A stretch of 64,000 bases of DNA from Charina bottae (lineage: Eukaryota; Chordata; Lepidosauria; Squamata; Charinaidae): the NCBI GenBank assembly GCA_023362775.1, contig JALMGJ010000063.1, positions 1,054,001 to 1,118,000 on the forward strand. The letters are read 5' to 3'. Below the pieces are notes generated by a model that saw nothing but the letters and a program-made list of their open reading frames with translations, made no database searches and had not been told where the DNA came from. A program made the position numbers and the translations under genes. Numbering within the stretch: the first letter of the stretch is position 1; each line of letters begins with the position of its first letter. Of this stretch, positions 58,643 to 64,000 are shown one piece after another.

Positions 58643-58832
58643 TTAGTTTTCACGGCAAGAATACTGGGGTGGGTTGCCATTACCTTCCCCAGGGATCGTA
58701 TTTAGTCTGACCTCTCTGCCACGACCTTCCCGTCTTGGGTGTCCCTTCACGGTTTAGCTCATGGTTTCATTGAAGTGCTCAAGCTCCAGCACCACGACAA
58801 GGTAACGATCTCCTTTGCTGGAGTATATTCTG

Positions 58833-60239
58833 ATAATGCTTCGTTTTTCACCATTCTATATAAGCTGTAATGATTACACTGATTCCTAAGCTTCCTTCCT
58901 TTCTATCAACTACATGAACCAAAGGGAAGAAATGGCTTTAAGCCCAGAATTTTGTAGCTTATCTACCATACATTTGGATTCAAGTGCTAATAATTATGAT
59001 ACATTTATTATATATCTTTTATCCCCTTTCTGAAGAGAAAAGTATTTATATTTTTATCCCTTTTCTGAAGAGTCCTCAAGGAAAACAGTTTTGGCATTTA
59101 TATGTATTTTTCTGCATATGTCAACATACTTGTTAAATAGGATGAGGGCATTATATGTGTTGGGATTATCAGGGGTCAACTCAGCATTGTCTCATAAGCA
59201 TAATAGGAGGTCTTTCTAGTAAATGCATCACTACTGTGCTTGTGGGATGTTACCTGGGTCACCTGATTTCCTCTTCCTCCTTCTTCTTGGTTTGGGGGAT
59301 TCTCATTTTCCATTACTCTTTGGGCACACCTGCAAGCAGGAGGGCTGCACCATGCAGCTCTCGTCCATTCCAACTTGCTTGCACGCAGATCTACTATGAA
59401 TCTATTCGTATCCAGATCTGCTGAATAAACGTAAGCTATCTCTATTTTTCTTCATCTAACTAATGTGTGAAGACTAAATTTATTTCTGAACACAATTAAG
59501 CTTAAAGTGCAAGTTCCCTGCTGGTTCACACTTCTACTCTGCAAGATTGTTGTTAGCTGCTTGGAGTTCTTTTATTAACCTTCAAGATTCCATCAATATG
59601 AAGACAACCTAAACTCTGAAAACGGAGTGAGACTAATCCATGGTTAACTGGAAGTATTCAGTATTTTATGTCTATTTCCTCCTATGTTGCTAAATGCTGG
59701 AAGACTACCAATCCATCAAAAATGAATCTGGAAAGGAAAAAAATCTGGGTAACATACATGGCGGTTCTTGTGGGAAGCTTCCAAAGTAAAAATTCAAAAA
59801 TTAGAAAATGCTTGTCATCCTCCAATGGGCTTTAGGACATTAGCGAGAAGTAGTTCTCACTACATATTGGCCACAGTGTCGCCTATATAATCAAATATGG
59901 CCAACTGGCATAAATGAGTAGTGTATCTGAATTTTAGAAAAAAAATTCCTAACAATAAGAACAGGGCAACTGTGGAACAAATTATTCAATGAGACAATAG
60001 GCTCCCCTTTCCTGGAGGACTTAAAACAGGCTGGACAGTCACCTATGGCGGATCCTTTGATTTGAATCCCTACCCTGAGCAAAGAATTGGATTTGATGGG
60101 CTAAATGATCCCTCTGAACTCTATGAGTCTATGAGATACAGAAACTTCAAATCCAGAAGCAAGTTAGTGTAACTGACGAATAGGGATGATCCTAATAATA
60201 TGGCTTAGTCTGAGTCTGTAGATGTAGAAGGAAGAGGGA
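58833..60239. other. Intronic DNA without a supported gene
   Basis: Nothing assigned. An A-run lies near 59938. Confidence 0.5.
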
Positions 60240-60490
60240 ATGGCCCTGAGGAACAGGAGGAAGAGCTGCTACCAAGACAAAGTCAGATAAAAGAGAACTG
60301 AGTCTAGGGCAGGAAAGTAACCGGAGTAAACACCTCAGGCAAAATCCTCCCTAGTTCTCACAAAAATAAAGGGACGGAGGGAGGGGGAAAATACATTCAG
60401 ACTTGCAAGATTCTGTTACCATAACCTTATAATACAAGTAGTACTGACCTACAGGACATTGGATTCTTAGTCTGATCTACCTTGAAGGGC
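60240..60490 (-). repeat. LTR-like repeat, family L, copy 4
   Basis: The minus strand carries CAGAATCTTGCAAGTCTGAA, GAGAACTAGGGAGG and TTGTCTTGGTAGCAGCTC, as copy 2 at 50711 does on the plus strand. Confidence 0.6.
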
Positions 60491-61732
60491 TGACATTAAC
60501 ATAAAAGAAAACCCATTCTAGAATTGTCTGGTCTGTGACAGGGTCCCATGCTAACTCTTGTTGTAGCAAGCTCCATTTTCTACAGGCACAGAGGTCTCAA
60601 AGGTCTTCTGACACATAGGTAGCATCCATTCTTCACAAACATATGTTGTCACAATAAAAAATAGTTAAGGAGAGTTTACTCAAGAGAAAAAGAATGTCTT
60701 GGGAAGTTGGCATTTCACTCCCTTAATAGGAAAGACTGCCAAAACTGGCACAAGAACTATTTCCCACCTCTTCAATCGATGTCCTACAAAAGAAAGAGTC
60801 TGTAGGAAATATACAAGGGAATTCCTACTTTAAGGTAAGGCTTCTCTGCTTCATCCTTTTGGCTGAACTAAGACAGAGAAAAGCTCTTATTGACATCTGC
60901 CCAGGTGATTAAAGTAGTTTCCTCCTGAAACATTCAAGTCTAGGAAAGGACCAGAAATAGAGGAGACCCAAACCCTCTATTTTAGATGGAAAATATATTA
61001 AAAGGGGCTTGTTTGGGATTTTACAATGGAATCTATAATAAATAAGAAAGCTGAATGTAACTGCCAGATTACTTATGAGAATGCTTGGGAGGGAGGGCAT
61101 TTTCCCAATGTTATTTCTTGCTTCTGAAATAACCCCTGAATGGCATGCCAAAGGTCAGTGACACCAAAGAAAGGGCTTTCCACCTAACATAGTTTACAAG
61201 GGCATGTTTGGTTTAGTTCCGCAGTTTTCATTTTTTCCCCCCCTTCCAAACAAGCTACAGCCTGAACATTTATTCCTATTGCAAAAGGCACAGGGATGAA
61301 GGCAGATGGTAATTAGGTTTGCCAGGTCTTGCAGAATGCTGTTTGTACATGGTCTGCTTCATGTAAGCACTCCAAGTACAGCCTGACAAGCTAAGCAATG
61401 GGGATCAGCGTGCATCATCCATGCATTTTTCCAGTGCCTCTGACTCTGCAGTTCTGACTTCTCCAAGGAGCAGCTTCTTACGTTTCTCCAAGCAGAACAT
61501 CTTCCAATATAGAGACTTCCCCAATCTGTGTGCAGACAGCTTAGTCACCTATACCTCGGCAGATGCAAACTGGTACCCAAGTACATACAAATTTTACATG
61601 AATTATAGACATCATGCTTGAAAGAAATCTAATGTTAAAATTACTAAACATCTAGTTGGCATACAGGCTGCCCAGTTATCATGTGCTCTTTCTTCCTGCT
61701 GCCCCTTTCCCACCTTGTGGGTTAACCTCCAG
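60491..61732. other. Intronic DNA without a supported gene
   Basis: Nothing assigned. Confidence 0.5.
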
Positions 61733-61745
61733 CATTACCACTAAT

Positions 61746-61943
61746 ATGTCTATGAAGGTTCTCAGTCATCCAGGTGGAACAGTCTGTGGCTTGAATCATG
61801 TCAACTGGATTTCTATTTTCTTAGTGGAAACGTTTCACTCCTTATCCAAGGAGCTTCTTCAGACTGAAGAAGCTCCTTGGATAAGGAGTGAAACGTTTCC
61901 ACTAAGAAAATAGAAATCCAGTTGACATGATTCAAGCCACAGA
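61746..61943 (+). mobile_element. Penelope-derived 198-bp insertion, mostly a perfect palindrome
   Basis: It is flanked by a perfect 13-bp duplication CATTACCACTAAT (61733-61745 and 61944-61956). It starts ATGTCTATGAAGGTTCTCAG, the 5' end of the Penelope at 18574. From 61783 to 61943 there are two 80-nt arms, exact reverse complements, around a single A at 61863. The right arm is the Penelope 3' end (CTGAAGAAGCTCC, GTGAAACGTTTCC, TTGACATGATTCAAGCCACAG). No reverse transcriptase sequence is present. The duplication shows it inserted, or was last copied, as one unit. Confidence 0.95.
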
Positions 61944-61956
61944 CATTACCACTAAT

Positions 61957-62869
61957 GTTCTTCCATCCTTCTTCTACAGCTGCTAACCAATATTGCTCTG
62001 CAAGTAACTGTTGTTTTAAAATCAGCCACTATTAGTCATATGCTGGATAGTTCATGTGCTCATCAGGACAATCAGGGTCTATCTTTCTTTGATTCATAGA
62101 ACCAGTTAAACTGTTAATAATTCATGTTTACGTGATCCCTTACAGCAAGAAACAGCAAAAAACTTACTTTGCCTTACACTGTGGGTTGAAGTATACAAAT
62201 CTTAGCAAGAGAGTACTTCACCCAAAATCCTGTTTTCTAAATTATTGATAATGCAAGAACCTACCGATTATCCCCCGCAACCCATCTCACTTCAGCTGTT
62301 TTCCATTGGTTGTTTTCCCTAACTTAATTTTTGGTTTCAGACCCCTTCAAGTCAACCTCAGCTTCTGGAGACTATATGGACACAGCCATGCAATTGTCTT
62401 GGGAGGAATACAGAAATGGTTTGCCACTGTCTTCTTCTGGAATGTCTTCAACTTCCTAGGCTACCCCACAGCTCTGGCATTCCCTGATGGTATGCCATCC
62501 AACTATTAACCAGGCCCAATCCTGCAAAGTAGCCAGGTGCTGCTACCTGGCAAGACTACAAAGCCTAATTGAGGAAAAAATATCATTAAAAAGGGTCTGT
62601 AAGACAGTAGAGGATTACCTGAAAATGACAATAAATACTAACAATAAACACTCATGTTCTTGCATTCAAAAACAGGTAAGATGTGGAAATTAGACTGAAC
62701 AGGCTGACTGAATAAATACAAATCTGAAATGTACTATTAGTACTTGGCATTAAAAGTAACAGAACATACGAGGCAATTATAGCTGTTTTACTGACCTCAT
62801 GAATTTCTGTATTCCATTGTTCACTACCTACAGTGTGGCATAAACAAATCCCTTTATCAATTTAATTAA
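61957..62869. other. Intronic DNA without a supported gene
   Basis: Nothing assigned. Confidence 0.5.
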
Positions 62870-63125
62870 TGTATTAATTTTATTTATTTATATTTTTATT
62901 AACTTAACATATTTATATGGCCACCCATTTACCAAAGCACTCTGGGCAGCAAACAAATAAAAACAATCATAATCCATAACTGTAAAAACAACGGCATAAA
63001 AAAGAAATAGCAGTAGCAGTTGAGGCCCCTAAAATAAATCTCACAACAATAAAAGAGAGACACCTGCACCTCCATCAGAACTCCATTAACACCCTGGCCC
63101 TAGTGCATGGGGGAATAGCCTGGTC
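62870..63125 (-). mobile_element. L2/CR1-like LINE tail, antisense
   Basis: Minus strand: GTTTGCTGCCCAGAGTGCTT, then GGGTGGCCATATAAATATG and AATAAAAATATAAATAAA, a typical LINE end. The upstream part is decayed, so the far boundary is approximate. Confidence 0.5.
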
Positions 63126-63405
63126 TTTTTCTTTTATAAGAATTTTATTAAGTTTCAGACAAAGATAAAAGCTACAGAAAAACAAAAAACTACAAAGAAA
63201 AAGAAAAAAGAAAAAACTAAAAAAGTGTGAAAACACAAGAGAATTTTTTTTTTTAGAGTTACAAAAAGAGGCGACTTCCGACTTTTAACAGCAAGGATAT
63301 ACAGCAATTTTCCATAATCAATCCCTTACTCTATATTAAACCAAAATCACATTATTTATGTAAATCATTCCATTGGCACATTATACAGTTGCTCCATCCC
63401 CTTAT

Positions 63406-63455
<50 letters not shown>

Positions 63456-63785
63456 GAAGGAAGGAAGGAAGGAAGGAAGGAAGGAAGGAAGGAAGGAAGG
63501 AAGGAAGGAAGGAAGGAAGGAAGGAAGGAAGGAAGGAACACACAGACACATACATATATACACATACACACACACACCTCCTAATCAACTACCCCCTCAA
63601 GGATAACATTTATTTAATTATTTCCTTCCTACTACTATTTTACACATTCCTGTCTACTATAATAAAGATCAAACTAAAAACCATATAAATTGTCTACCAT
63701 TATACTTGATAATACAACAATTTTAATCATCTTAATCATGTTAAACACAAAACCAAATAATATTTTTATACCTTAGTAATCTTAA
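63126..63785 (-). mobile_element. L1 LINE 3' UTR, antisense, with internal microsatellite
   Basis: TTTTATAAGAATTTTATTAAG at the left resembles the antisense L1 tail also seen at 50019. The GAGGCGACTTCCGACTTTTAAC stretch is, from memory, part of squamate L1 3' UTRs. It is A/T-rich without coding. Confidence 0.55.
63408..63565. repeat. Compound microsatellite (GAAA)n, (GGAA)n, (CACA)n
   Basis: GAAA units run to about 63454, GGAA units to about 63537, then ACAC and ATAC units. Open frames of 70-99 codons crossing it are repeat artefacts (KERK or FLPS repeats). Confidence 0.97.
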
Positions 63786-64000
63786 TCCACCCCTTCATGG
63801 ATCACTGCCTTGTCGTGGCGAAGGGGCTTGCGTAACTCAATGAAGTCAGGTCAAGAACAACAGGTCATGATGGAGAGTTCTGACAAAAAGTGGTCCAAAA
63901 CTGGAGGAGGGAATGGCAAACCACTCCAGTATCCTTGCCAAGAAAACCCATGGACAGTATCAAAAGGCTAAAAGATATGACGCCGGAGGATGAGCCCCTC
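63786..64000 (+). mobile_element. Bov-B-type (RTE) LINE 5' end, running off the window
   Basis: CACTGCCTTGTCGTGGCGAAG and GGAATGGCAAACCACTCCAG, then TATCCTTGCCAAGAAAACCC and GATGACGCCGG-type sequence correspond to the 5' UTR and start of the Bov-B at 58823-58620 (CCTTGTCGTGG, GGTAATGGCAACCCACCCCAG, TATTCTTGCCGTGAAAAC). It differs enough to be another subfamily. The rest lies beyond 64000. Confidence 0.8.

Larger units (their letters stand above)
55558..58823 (-). mobile_element. Bov-B (RTE) LINE, full-length, nearly intact
   Basis: The 3266-bp element is bounded by TACATTCTG (55549-55557) and TATATTCTG (58824-58832), a 9-bp duplication with one mismatch. The minus-strand 5' end is a UTR with CCTTGTCGTGGTGCTGGAGC; the 3' end is AACGAATAAACAACAAC. 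One long gene occupies it. A 41-bp insert near 55959-55999 is the main lesion I can see. The length agrees with complete Bov-B elements. Confidence 0.96.

Noticed and set aside
63352..63688. Frames of KERK or FLPS repeats
   Set aside because: GAAA and GGAA microsatellite artefacts.

Overview
The window is vertebrate nuclear DNA, most likely from a squamate reptile (a lizard or snake; I cannot narrow it further). The evidence is the repeat content: Bov-B (RTE) LINEs, Sauria-type tRNA SINEs ending in ACCTTT repeats, a Penelope element, squamate-style L1 tails, L2/CR1-group LINE ends, hAT and Tc1 DNA transposons, and long microsatellites. Operons, ribosome binding sites and CRISPR do not apply.

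Only one host coding segment can be supported: a 78-bp phase-0 exon on the minus strand (46990-47067) with good splice sites. Its 26 codons match the N-terminal PH-like region of phospholipase C beta, closest to PLCB1. The window therefore appears to lie inside PLCB1, with about 20 kb of the downstream intron and the final 17 kb of the upstream intron in the + strand layout reading right to left. Everything else is intronic DNA and transposable elements.

Layout: 1-11400 holds an L2/CR1-type LINE end, a Sauria SINE fragment and a 5'-truncated Bov-B LINE (6017-8696) with a SINE nested in its reverse transcriptase. 11400-14165 is a broken L1 piece split by microsatellites and a 1.57-kb Tc1 transposon. 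15300-17560 holds several MITEs and a tRNA SINE with a nested hAT MITE. 18574-21178 is a full-length Penelope retroelement with target-site duplications and one frameshift. 21.7-28.4 kb holds an LTR candidate, an L1 3' end with a full-length Sauria SINE, and a Tc1 relic invaded by a hAT MITE and two SINEs. 32.4-37.9 kb holds a decayed LINE, three MITEs, an RTE tail and a short Penelope-type tail. 38.4-43.9 kb holds an L2-type tail, a SINE with an unusual 3' end and further MITE or SINE copies. 48.6-54.7 kb is a dense nested stack (LTR-like repeats, a MITE, an L1 tail, an L2/CR1 body carrying a hAT MITE and a solo LTR, a Bov-B tail). 55558-58823 is a nearly intact full-length Bov-B. 61746-61943 is a Penelope-derived insertion made mostly of a perfect 161-bp palindrome. 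The window ends in the 5' end of another Bov-B.

Functionally this is an ecosystem of autonomous elements (Bov-B, L1, Penelope, Tc1) with dependants (Sauria SINEs using Bov-B machinery, hAT and TA-target MITEs). The most unusual objects are the Penelope palindrome, the SINE with a Sauria head and foreign tail, the GC-rich hAT MITE family, and the possible horizontally transferred Tc1. Family names rest on recognition by eye; no database search was possible.
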